From Candidatus Poribacteria bacterium (lineage in GTDB: Bacteria; Poribacteria; WGA-4E; WGA-3G), in contig JAAXHO010000289.1 of NCBI GenBank assembly GCA_012270795.1, positions 1 to 32,883 on the forward strand: a DNA stretch of 32,883 bases, given 5' to 3'. This document shows, one piece after another, positions 7,953 through 14,753 of this stretch. Position 1 is the stretch's first letter. Every line of letters starts with the position of its first letter. The position numbers and the translations under genes were made by a program. The notes beneath the pieces are model-generated. The model was not told where the DNA came from and made no database searches. It was given only the letters and a program-made list of their open reading frames with translations.

Positions 7953-8010
7953 TTGATACCATCCAAGGTTTCACACTTTTCTCTCGTTTGAGCACCCCTA
8001 TTTCCTACTA

Positions 8011-8125
8011 ATACCATTTCAAATTAATAATGTCTCTTTTATGTAGCATAAACTTCCAGTTTGTGCCTAAAGAATGACTACCATAACAACCGTTCTAATG
8101 AGACAATAATTTATAGAAATGGTAT
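8011..8125. repeat. Palindromic repeat, family C (ATACCATTTC...GAAATGGTAT)
   Basis: The ends ATACCATTTC and GAAATGGTAT are perfect 10-bp inverted repeats. Just inside them lie TGTCTC and its complement GAGACA. Related elements are at 14229-14392 and 32677-32833. Inside is a small hairpin, GTAGCATAAACTTCCAGTTT then GTGCC (8043-8067), also found in other repeats. Confidence 0.8.
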
Positions 8126-8187
8126 AAAATCCTCTTTAATTATTTACAATCCTTCCAATCTAACCCCCGAACATCGCAGCCCATCAG

Positions 8188-8224
8188 TTTTATGTAACCT
8201 TTTTCTTTGATTTACATTCTTACA
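8188..8224 (+). promoter_or_regulatory. Candidate ECF-type promoter, site A
   Basis: TTTTATGTAACCTTTTT, then a variable stretch, then TACATTCTTACA. The same 37-base block, with about 31 identical positions, stands at 10430-10466 upstream of another gene. Read as AACCTT-N16-TCTTA it has the AAC-type -35 and 16-bp spacing typical of ECF sigma promoters. An ECF sigma gene lies between the two sites. It ends 47 bp before the redoxin ATG. Confidence 0.5.
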
Positions 8225-8271
8225 TATAAAAGCACGCTCAAAATAGCAATCAGAAAAAAGGAGAAATAACC

Positions 8272-9585
8272 ATGAAAGAAAGTAATGCCGATGTGTGGAA
8301 TGACTGTCTGAATACGCTTGAAAACCGTGGACTCGCAACCGTTGATTGGGAAGTAGCACCAGATGTTCAGAAAAAGTTAATCAACTATTTCAAATCAAAA
8401 ATTGATGAAGGAGTTTCTGATGGAAAAACATCGCTGCCACCCGATCTGATAGATTACATCTATCGCTTCCCAAAAGAGATGCGATGGGCACTGCGTGTTC
8501 ATGCTGAAGGGGCATTAGAAAGCCAACCAGACAATGGTGCAGCAGCAAAATACTTGGCGATAGAAACGTTGAAAGTACTTAATGTAACGATTCCATTCAA
8601 TCAAAAACGTCCACTATTGGAAAAAGCAATAGAACAATTGTCAAAGGATGTTGAAATCTGCTTCTTTGCCTTTATGCAATATGGATCCTATGAAGAAGAC
8701 GAAAATGCACTCCAATCTTTGGAAAAAATGTTTGAGAGACTTCAAGACGCTTCTCAAGAGATACAATGTGAATGGATATACCGATTATACGATTATAGTG
8801 AAGTCTGGCAAAATCCAAATGATATCTATCAGGGGCTTAATACAGACGATCCATTCATTGAACGGTGGAATGTCGTGTTTAGCAAAATACAAACTATCTT
8901 GAAGAAACAGTTAGAGCATAAACCAAACAATTGGGCAGCTGCACGGATGTTAGCTGAGATTCACGAAACATTAGGCGACACTGAAACGGTGAAAGCAGTT
9001 TTTAAGGAAGCACAACCCGTTTTTGAGAAGGTATTGGAACAAAAACCGGACGATTGGGATGCTCTAAACGCTCTCACTAATATCCATGAAAAATTAGGAA
9101 ATACCGAACTTGCCCGCCAATATCAGCTAAAGCAAGATCCGACTTTAGCATGGAAGGGACAAATCTTGCCCGATTTCTCATCAGCAACAGTTGACCTTGA
9201 TGGCAACCCTATTTCACTTACAGACTACCGCGGAAAAGTGGTACTACTTGATTTTTGGGCGGTGTGGTGTGGCCCCTGTCTCGGAGAAATACCCAACGTT
9301 AAAGCAGTATACGAGAAATATCACGACAAAGGTTTTGATGTCATTGGGGTGTGTTTTGACAAAGACGAAGCAGTATTGCGTGAATTCATCAACGAAAAAG
9401 AGATGCCGTGGCGACAAATTTTGGATAAAGATGGCTTTCGCGGCGTATTCGCAAAGCAGTATGGTGTGCGTGGTATTCCAGCACCGTTTCTGATTGACCC
9501 TAATGGTAAGGTGCTCTCAGTCAATGCAAGAAATAACCTACTTGGTGAACTCGTTAAAACAGAGATTGAAGGTAAACAGAATTAA
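8272..9585 (+). CDS. TlpA-type redoxin with N-terminal helical-repeat module
   Basis: 437 residues. Residues ~1-210 form one helical module (WNDCLNTLENRGLA ... YFKSKIDEGV-DGKTSLP ... QPDNGAAAKYLA) that occurs twice in each of the larger redoxins further on. A TPR-like stretch (LEQKPDDWDALNALTNIHEK) follows. Residues ~295-437 are a thioredoxin-fold AhpC/TSA-Redoxin domain with active site WCGPC (C333, C336) and a cis-proline loop in GVRGIPAPFLID. There is no signal peptide or membrane anchor, unlike most TlpA/ResA proteins, so a cytosolic disulfide or peroxide role is likelier than cytochrome maturation. AAAAGGAG precedes the ATG, and a candidate ECF promoter lies at 8188-8224. It is the simplest, perhaps ancestral, member of the window's redoxin family. 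Confidence 0.85.
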   Translation: MKESNADVWNDCLNTLENRGLATVDWEVAPDVQKKLINYFKSKIDEGVSDGKTSLPPDLIDYIYRFPKEMRWALRVHAEGALESQPDNGAAAKYLAIETLKVLNVTIPFNQKRPLLEKAIEQLSKDVEICFFAFMQYGSYEEDENALQSLEKMFERLQDASQEIQCEWIYRLYDYSEVWQNPNDIYQGLNTDDPFIERWNVVFSKIQTILKKQLEHKPNNWAAARMLAEIHETLGDTETVKAVFKEAQPVFEKVLEQKPDDWDALNALTNIHEKLGNTELARQYQLKQDPTLAWKGQILPDFSSATVDLDGNPISLTDYRGKVVLLDFWAVWCGPCLGEIPNVKAVYEKYHDKGFDVIGVCFDKDEAVLREFINEKEMPWRQILDKDGFRGVFAKQYGVRGIPAPFLIDPNGKVLSVNARNNLLGELVKTEIEGKQN

Positions 9586-9631
9586 ACAATTACACAAACC
9601 AATTGGTGCTGCTGATTTTGAGAAGCTAAAA

Positions 9632-9780
9632 TAACCTAAGTTGTTACATAAGTAGCACAATCTTCCAGATTGTGTCGTAAGGGCGCAAACTGGATTGCTA
9701 CAAAATCTTGCGAAAATGAGTTATTCTCTGTAAAAAACGGTGTTGCGTGTCTAAAATTTTGTAGGTAGCAACTTGGGTTA
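9632..9780. repeat. Palindromic repeat, family D, with nested small hairpin
   Basis: The outer ends TAACCTAAGTTGTTAC and GTAGCAACTTGGGTTA form an inverted pair, the same ends as 353-508. Inside, GTAGCACAATCTTCCAGATT then GTGT (9652-9675) is a small hairpin of the kind seen at 8043. A mirrored relative (GCGCAAACTGGATTGCTAC) follows. The repeat ends 21 bp before the sigma factor ATG. Confidence 0.7.
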
Positions 9781-9801
9781 AAATATAAAAGGTGTAGTGT
9801 T

Positions 9802-10410
9802 ATGGATGAACTTCACGACGAAGAACTAATACATCAAAATATAGACATTGATGATGACGGGGCATTTGAGATCCTTTACCACCGTTATGAAGGTCCTTTG
9901 CTCAGCTTCTTCTATAGGCGCGTTGGGAATTGGGAAACCGCGCAAGACCTCGTGCAAGAGACGTTTATTAAGGTGCATCAGAATCTACGCACACTTCGGA
10001 ATCCCAAAAGTTTTTCCAGTTGGTTGTTTAGCATCGCGCACCAACTCATCGCAGCACACTTCCGACAAGAACAGAGAAAACTCGAAATCGGTTCAATTGA
10101 GGGAAGCCCAGAAGCATATTTGGTAGACCTTGAACACCGTTCACCTATCTATCGCATCATTGCAAAAGAACAGATGGAAATTGTTTACGCGCTTGCACAA
10201 CGACTGCCTATTTCCGAACAAAAAGTATTTGAAATGAAACTCGCAAACCCCAAAATGCTGTTGGAAGACATCGCAAAAAAATTGGAGATCAATCTATCAG
10301 CAACTAAAGTTCGATTTCATCGTGCCAAGAAAAGAATTCGTTCCTGGATGAAAACTGAGTATCCCGGTGAATTCGACAACATTTTTGGAATAGAAAATGA
10401 TACAAAATAG
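9802..10410 (+). CDS. RNA polymerase ECF-type sigma-70 factor
   Basis: 202 residues, normal ECF length. Region 2 is clear: AFEILYHRYEGPLLSFFYRR, then AQDLVQETFIKVHQNL and FSSWLFSIAHQLI (about 20-90). Region 4 (about 145-192) ends in a helix-turn-helix (LLEDIAKKLEINLSATKVRFHRAKKRI). It directs RNA polymerase to alternative promoters. No anti-sigma gene with a membrane helix is recognisable next to it; the downstream genes encode GF-repeat proteins and ferredoxins. A shared promoter-like block at 8188 and 10430 flanks it. No copy of that block precedes the sigma gene itself, so autoregulation is not evident. Ribosome site AAAGGTG. Confidence 0.92.
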   Translation: MDELHDEELIHQNIDIDDDGAFEILYHRYEGPLLSFFYRRVGNWETAQDLVQETFIKVHQNLRTLRNPKSFSSWLFSIAHQLIAAHFRQEQRKLEIGSIEGSPEAYLVDLEHRSPIYRIIAKEQMEIVYALAQRLPISEQKVFEMKLANPKMLLEDIAKKLEINLSATKVRFHRAKKRIRSWMKTEYPGEFDNIFGIENDTK

Positions 10411-10429
10411 AGTGGTATAGCAAAATGGA

Positions 10430-10466
10430 TTTTATGTAACCTTTTTAGTCTATATACATTCTTACA
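10430..10466 (+). promoter_or_regulatory. Candidate ECF-type promoter, site B
   Basis: TTTTATGTAACCTTTTT plus ATATACATTCTTACA, nearly the same as site A at 8188-8224. It ends 17 bp before the ATG at 10484, so the transcript leader would be very short and begin close to the AAAAGGAGG ribosome site. Confidence 0.5.
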
Positions 10467-10483
10467 CTAAAAGGAGGACACAC

Positions 10484-11194
10484 ATGACACCGAATGATGT
10501 CAAGGAACTACTAATAACTTTAATCGCAGCGCAGGAACTGCCAATCAATGTGGTTGATACAGAACTTGAACGATACCGTGGTGGATCAGACTACACCACA
10601 GAAGAACGTATAAAGGATGTTATCCACCAATGGAACAAAGATGGTAAAATATACACGCGCCATCCCGGACGCGCAGATATTATGGAGTTTTATACAAAAA
10701 CTGACGCTACGTCACCTGCAAAAGAATTGTTGGAATCTTTGGAAGTTGAAACGCTGCTTGAATCCATCATCAAAGAACAAGAACTATCTCTCTCTTTCAC
10801 AGACCACGGCTTCCGACTGGTTACTATGGCTGAGGATGATACATCGCGTTACCCTGTCAAAATCCTGCACGGTGGATTTCGGTTAGAGAAACAAACAGAG
10901 GCTAAGGCTTTGATCGCACAGCTAAAAAGTGTCGCGAAGAAATTCGAAATAGTACTAAAGGAGAAACGCATCAAAGCAAAACTATTCCACAGAGGTTTCA
11001 GATTAAAGAAAACTTCTGAATCCAACATTCCCCTCTCACAGATAAGTGAGATTGCCAAACGGATTGATGAAACCCTCGGCATTAACTACAGATTGAATTC
11101 ATACCGCACACCACCATCAGAGGATGACTTCAAGTCTACCAATTGTATAAGTGCTAATATTCGTCAATCTCTGTGGCGGTTTCCAAGGCGTTAA
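10484..11194 (+). CDS. GF-hairpin repeat protein 1 (unknown family)
   Basis: 236 residues, not recognised. It is built from a repeated unit: an amphipathic helix of the form V-LL--LI-EQ-L, then two short strands around a conserved G-F. Examples are VETLLESIIKEQELSLSFTD + HGFRLV, YPVKILHGGFRLEK, and IKAKLFHRGFRLKK. The first unit lacks the GF. The last ends in LGINYRLNSYR. It shares this plan with the two genes downstream but is the most divergent. No signal peptide, membrane segment, cysteine cluster or catalytic motif. Strong ribosome site AAAGGAGG, and a promoter-like block at 10430-10466. It lies 73 bp after the sigma gene. A role as a binding or regulatory partner is only a guess. Confidence 0.75.
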   Translation: MTPNDVKELLITLIAAQELPINVVDTELERYRGGSDYTTEERIKDVIHQWNKDGKIYTRHPGRADIMEFYTKTDATSPAKELLESLEVETLLESIIKEQELSLSFTDHGFRLVTMAEDDTSRYPVKILHGGFRLEKQTEAKALIAQLKSVAKKFEIVLKEKRIKAKLFHRGFRLKKTSESNIPLSQISEIAKRIDETLGINYRLNSYRTPPSEDDFKSTNCISANIRQSLWRFPRR

Positions 11195-11253
11195 ATCGCT
11201 CTGTAAGGCTAAACTTGACAACAATTCTATTTCTAATGTAAGGAGACTGAACC

Positions 11254-11997
11254 ATGAATCCAAGCAAAGTTAGAGAAATACTAAACGGTTTAATTGAAGA
11301 ACTCAATCTTCCTATCTATATCTACGATAGCGGACCGAAAGTGATTATTGGACATAGTAACAGAAATACAAACAAACGAGAACGAGCAGAAAAGATAGTA
11401 GAAGAGTGGATGGATGGAGAAATTCTGAGTCATTGCATTTCTGTCGGACGCACCGTCGCAGAAAGTGATAAACTAACAACACGCCTGGCTTTAGACACCC
11501 ACCGTTCCTCAGAAGTAAAGACTATCCTCAAATCACTCATTACAGAACAATCACTGCCTTTGAAAGTGACTGATTGCGGGTATCGATTGGAAATCCTAAT
11601 AGATGAAGGCGTTGATTATCGGAGTGAAGAGATGATAACACTGGAATCAATGTACGAAAAAGAAGGTTTAGAAATTCCAGTACGGCACAACGGTTTTGGC
11701 ATACGGCATAAAGAAGACGACACCGAAGTTCAGTTTTCTGATGCCGAAACATTGACAAAACATCTCACGTCTTTGTTGATAGAATACGGACTACACGTAA
11801 AATTACTCCATATAGGTTTTCAAGTGCATAAAAAGCAAGAAGACGAAATTGATATCGCAGAGGTGCAAGAGTTGACAAATCGATTGGAGACTATGGTAGG
11901 CATCCGCTATGTCCAAGGTGGTCACGGGTACATAGTACCCGGTTTGGATACAGACATTCACTGGACACACGCAGATATAAATACTGCTTTGCCATAA
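11254..11997 (+). CDS. GF-hairpin repeat protein 2 (unknown family)
   Basis: 247 residues, clear paralogue of the next gene. Five units are readable: VREILNGLIEELNLPIYIYD; VKTILKSLITEQSLPLKVTD + CGYRLE; LESMYEKEGLEIPVRHNGFG; LTSLLIEYGLHVKLLHIGFQ; and LTNRLETMVGIRYVQGGHGY. Each is a helix followed by a strand, a G-[FY] turn and a strand, about 40 residues in all. The C-terminus DIHWTHADINTALP matches gene 3 (EIHWESADVNTALP). No known domain was recognised. GTAAGGAG lies 8-9 bases before the ATG. It is 59 bp after gene 1 and probably co-transcribed. Confidence 0.75.
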   Translation: MNPSKVREILNGLIEELNLPIYIYDSGPKVIIGHSNRNTNKRERAEKIVEEWMDGEILSHCISVGRTVAESDKLTTRLALDTHRSSEVKTILKSLITEQSLPLKVTDCGYRLEILIDEGVDYRSEEMITLESMYEKEGLEIPVRHNGFGIRHKEDDTEVQFSDAETLTKHLTSLLIEYGLHVKLLHIGFQVHKKQEDEIDIAEVQELTNRLETMVGIRYVQGGHGYIVPGLDTDIHWTHADINTALP

Positions 11998-12210
11998 TTA
12001 TCAACACATAGACACGAAATTCACATACATATTAACCTGAACGAATCAAATATCTGGAATTAATTATAGTGCAAGTGGAAACAGTATGGGAAATATAAAA
12101 AAAGTGAAACCAGAATGGAAATCGGATATTAATTGGAACTATGTAAAACTGTTCACAAGCAGCCCTTATTATTAATTCAGTTTAGCAACACCCCTACCAA
12201 AGGAGAATAA

Positions 12211-12987
12211 ATGATGAATCCGAATAAAGTAAAGGAATTACTCAACACCTTAATTAACGAACTCAAATTACCAATCCGTGCTACTGTTACGCATTGTGGA
12301 CCTATTCTGGTTTTCGGTCCAGGAAGTGGTGATACACGCTCACGAGCAAGAGAAGTATTAACACAATGGTCTATAGAAAATAATCGCAGTTGGAACATCT
12401 CTGCAGGACTACCTATAAAAGAAAGGGATGAGGCAACAACGTGTCTGGCATTGGACACACATCGTACGACAGAAATAAGGGGTATACTGGATTCTTTAAT
12501 CGTTGAACAAGCTTTCCCTTTAACTGTTGTTGACAGTGGTTATCAATTAGAAATTCTAACTGATGAAGGGGTAGACTATCGCAATGAAGATATGATAAAA
12601 CTGGAAGCACTGTTAGAAAAAGAGGGCATAAATGTTCCAGTACGTCACAGTGGTTTTAGTCTACACCACAAGGAAATTGACGCAGAACTTCTGTTTTCGG
12701 AAGTCAACACATTGGCAAATCATCTCGCATCTTTACTGGTAAGACACGGGTTACACGTGCGACTGCTCCATAACGGTTTTAGAATACTTAAAAACCAAGA
12801 CGACCCAATACATATCGCTGAAGTGTGGGAACTCACCAATAGATTAAAGATTATGGTTGGTATCCGTTATATCCAAGGTGAATATAGATATTCAAAGAAC
12901 GTACAAAACCCTGAAATTCATTGGGAATCTGCTGATGTGAATACCGCCTTGCCATCAGGGTTCTCTAGCTTTAGGGTTTTCAGATAG
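12211..12987 (+). CDS. GF-hairpin repeat protein 3 (unknown family)
   Basis: Up to 258 residues. Its plan is that of gene 2: VKELLNTLINELKLPIRATV; IRGILDSLIVEQAFPLTVVD + SGYQLE; LEALLEKEGINVPVRHSGFS; LASLLVRHGLHVRLLHNGFR; LTNRLKIMVGIRYIQGEYRY. Two ATGs are adjacent. The second, at 12214, gives MNPNKV, matching MNPSKV of gene 2, and sits 8 bases from AGGAG, so it is the likelier start. The 213-bp gap before it shows no repeat or clear promoter. The GF units are the most regular in this copy. Function unknown. Confidence 0.75.
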   Translation: MMNPNKVKELLNTLINELKLPIRATVTHCGPILVFGPGSGDTRSRAREVLTQWSIENNRSWNISAGLPIKERDEATTCLALDTHRTTEIRGILDSLIVEQAFPLTVVDSGYQLEILTDEGVDYRNEDMIKLEALLEKEGINVPVRHSGFSLHHKEIDAELLFSEVNTLANHLASLLVRHGLHVRLLHNGFRILKNQDDPIHIAEVWELTNRLKIMVGIRYIQGEYRYSKNVQNPEIHWESADVNTALPSGFSSFRVFR

Positions 12988-13095
12988 ATTTTATCACAAA
13001 CGTTAATACTACTATTGCTTATTTGGAGATATTTATTTTCTTTCTCATAATAACAATATATCTAATGAATAACATACAAGAAGGAGGATTTCCAA

Positions 13096-13362
13096 ATGAC
13101 CTACGTAATTTGCGAACCTTGCATTGACGTAAAAGATCACGTCTGCGCCGATATATGCCCTGTGGATTGTATCCACCCAATGCAAGACAAAGAACCAGAT
13201 GAATTTGAGGAAGTAAACCAACTATACATCGACCCAGAAGAATGCATCGATTGTGGAATATGCGAATATGAGTGTCCCGTTGAAGCTATCTTCATAGAAG
13301 AAGAAGTACCAGAAGAATGGGAACATTTCATCGAAATCAACGCTGATTATTTCAAAAAATAA
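13096..13362 (+). CDS. 7Fe-type ferredoxin 1
   Basis: 88 residues. C9-x7-C17-x3-C21-x3-C25 and C50-x2-C53-x2-C56-x3-C60 match the layout of 7Fe ferredoxins (FdxA / Azotobacter FdI): one [3Fe-4S] from C9, C17 and C60, one [4Fe-4S] from C21, C50, C53 and C56, with C25 free. The residue equivalent to FdI C11 is valine, which fits a three-iron cluster. It is very acidic, with a shared tail VPEEWEHFIEINADYF. A cytosolic electron carrier. Ribosome site AAGGAGG. First of three tandem copies. Confidence 0.9.
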   Translation: MTYVICEPCIDVKDHVCADICPVDCIHPMQDKEPDEFEEVNQLYIDPEECIDCGICEYECPVEAIFIEEEVPEEWEHFIEINADYFKK

Positions 13363-13370
13363 AACAATTC

Positions 13371-13398
13371 TTGACAAATTCATACAATAGGATATAAT
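13371..13398 (+). promoter_or_regulatory. Consensus sigma-A promoter inside the ferredoxin array
   Basis: TTGACA (13371-13376) and TATAAT (13393-13398) with a 16-bp spacer, starting 8 bp after the stop of ferredoxin 1. It would give ferredoxin 2 and probably ferredoxin 3 their own housekeeping expression, separate from the upstream cluster. Confidence 0.75.
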
Positions 13399-13416
13399 AT
13401 TAAAAGGAACAAACAG

Positions 13417-13701
13417 ATGACTTATGTAATTTGTGAGCCCTGCGTTGATGTAAAAGACAGTTCATGTGTTGATATTTGCCCCTGTGATTCTATTCGCCCG
13501 AATCCTGGATGGGAAGCCGAAGAATATGAGGCGGTTGACCAACTTTTTATTGACCCAGATACATGTATCGAATGTGGTGTATGTGAACCAGAATGTCCTG
13601 TTGAAGCTATATATTTTAATGAAAATGTACCTGAAGAATGGGAGCATTATATAGAAATAAACGCTGATTTTTACAAAAAACAAGAAACAGTGTTTAAGTA
13701 G
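13417..13701 (+). CDS. 7Fe-type ferredoxin 2
   Basis: 94 residues, paralogue of its neighbours with the same cluster spacing (C9, C17, C21; C50, C53, C56, C60). The sequence after the third cysteine is CPCDSIRP: the otherwise conserved C25 is serine and a new cysteine appears at 23. In FdI the corresponding cysteine is not an iron ligand but lies beside the [4Fe-4S] cluster, so its redox properties may differ. The C-terminus is extended by KKQETVFK. Ribosome site AAAAGGA, with its own promoter at 13371-13398. Confidence 0.9.
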   Translation: MTYVICEPCVDVKDSSCVDICPCDSIRPNPGWEAEEYEAVDQLFIDPDTCIECGVCEPECPVEAIYFNENVPEEWEHYIEINADFYKKQETVFK

Positions 13702-13742
13702 ATAATGAGTACGTTATAATATAATAGAAAGGAGATTTTATA

Positions 13743-14006
13743 ATGACCTATGTAATTTGTGAACCCTGCATAGACGAAAAAGACAGTTCATGTGTTGATG
13801 TCTGTCCAGTTGATTGCATCCACCCACATCCAACTGATGCACAGGATGACTTTGAAGACGTCGAAATGCTCTACATTGATCCGGAAGAATGCATTGACTG
13901 CGGTGTTTGTGAACCGGAATGTCCCGTCGAGGCTATCTTCATGGAAGAAGATGTACCAGAAGAATGGGAACATTTCATCGAAATCAACGCAGCATATTTT
14001 GAGTAA
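13743..14006 (+). CDS. 7Fe-type ferredoxin 3
   Basis: 87 residues with all eight family cysteines (C9, C17, C21, C25, C50, C53, C56, C60). It is closest to ferredoxin 1 in the second cluster (ECIDCGVCEPECPVEAIF) and shares the acidic tail VPEEWEHFIEINAAYF. AAAGGAG precedes the ATG. Forty-one bp separate it from ferredoxin 2, and a TATAAT-like string lies in the gap without a good -35, so it is probably read from the promoter at 13371. Followed by repeats and a large hairpin that may end transcription. Confidence 0.9.
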   Translation: MTYVICEPCIDEKDSSCVDVCPVDCIHPHPTDAQDDFEDVEMLYIDPEECIDCGVCEPECPVEAIFMEEDVPEEWEHFIEINAAYFE

Positions 14007-14014
14007 TTACTCCC

Positions 14015-14102
14015 TATCTCATAAATGGTAGGAGGGGTTTCTAACCCCGGTTTACCAAACACGCAATACGATCAATTTGAAAAAAATTGCTTTTATGAGA
14101 TA
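14015..14102. repeat. Palindromic repeat, family E (TATCTCATAAA...TTTATGAGATA)
   Basis: The terminal inverted repeats TATCTCATAAA and TTTATGAGATA surround an AGGGGTTTCTAACCCCGG core. A close second copy is at 23622-23709. It begins 8 bp after the ferredoxin 3 stop. Confidence 0.75.
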
Positions 14103-14136
14103 CGCGGCACCTATTGACTGTAAAACAGTACAAACT

Positions 14137-14226
14137 AAGGGTGTTGTCTAAATATCGCTTGATATTGACGCAAGTTCTAACAACAAGAACTATGCTCTAT
14201 CATTCGTTAGGCAACACCCTTTTTTG
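14137..14226 (+). terminator. Large hairpin with T-run, probable terminator or small MITE
   Basis: AAGGGTGTTG (14137-14146) pairs perfectly with CAACACCCTT (14212-14221), followed by TTTT. An inner hairpin AGTTCT/AGAACT lies in the ~65-nt loop. It could end the ferredoxin transcript. The long loop and clean outer ends also fit a small non-autonomous element. Confidence 0.45.
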
Positions 14227-14228
14227 TA

Positions 14229-14392
14229 ATACCATTTCTAATTGAAGTGACTCTTTATGGTAGCATAAACTGCCAGTTTGTGCATTTCAAATGGATATTG
14301 TCTCTTTTTTGTAGCATAAACTGCCAGTTTGTGCCTTTCTCCGTTTCATTTCTAACAACCAGTAATGAGAGAAAATTCAATAGAAATGGTAT
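14229..14392. repeat. Palindromic repeat, family C, with a duplicated inner hairpin
   Basis: The ends ATACCATTTC and GAAATGGTAT match the copy at 8011-8125. The small hairpin GTAGCATAAACTGCCAGTTT + GTGC occurs twice here (14260-14283 and 14311-14334), so the inner unit has been duplicated or inserted again. It abuts the hairpin ending at 14226. Confidence 0.75.
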
Positions 14393-14453
14393 AATTCACC
14401 ATAATAGTTAAGCGAGGAGGGTGCATAAATAAATTTGATTTTAAGCTTATGTC

Positions 14454-14572
14454 GTAGGTCGGGTAGAACGCAGTGAAACCCGACACAATCGTATCCAGTC
14501 TCGCATGTCGGGTTTCGCAAGCTCTACCCGGGGAATGCCAATAAGGCATTCATACCGTTGATTTGGACCTAC
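14454..14572. repeat. REP-like palindrome (GTAGGTCGGGTAGA...) split by a micro-element
   Basis: GTAGGTCGGGTAGAACGC and GTGAAACCCGAC pair with GTCGGGTTTCGC and CTCTACCCG...GACCTAC. Removing the block at 14530-14566 restores CTACCCGACCTAC, the exact complement of the left arm. This resembles REP sequences associated with RAYT transposases in other bacteria, but no such gene is in the window. The rest of the 747-bp gap (14573-14753) shows nothing I can name. Confidence 0.7.
14530..14566 (+). mobile_element. 36-bp hairpin-plus-tail micro-element, copy 3
   Basis: GGGGAATGCC, loop AATAA, GGCATTC, tail ATACCGTTGATTTGG. It lies in the right arm of the REP-like palindrome at 14454-14572. The host sequence is complete on both sides when the block is removed, apart from one shared G. 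Confidence 0.85.
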
Positions 14573-14753
14573 AAAATCTTGTCCTTTTTACACTAAGAAT
14601 GGTGTCCATCCACATGAAGGAACTTTATCTTTTTGAATCAGTACAATTTAATACAAATTCCGCCAATATCAAAAAATATGCACCCGATCCCACACAAAGT
14701 CGCGTCACAGATATAAAGAACTAATAAAATTATCTATTCGCAAGAGGTGACAA

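Noticed and set aside
12086-12175. 29-codon frame MGNIKKVKPEW... in the gap before GF-repeat gene 3
   Set aside because: Only a weak purine stretch precedes the ATG and nothing resembles it elsewhere in the window.
14229-14392. CRISPR array suggested by repeated GTAGCATAAACTGCCAG units
   Set aside because: Only two units, inside a palindromic element with family C ends; no regular spacers and no cas genes.
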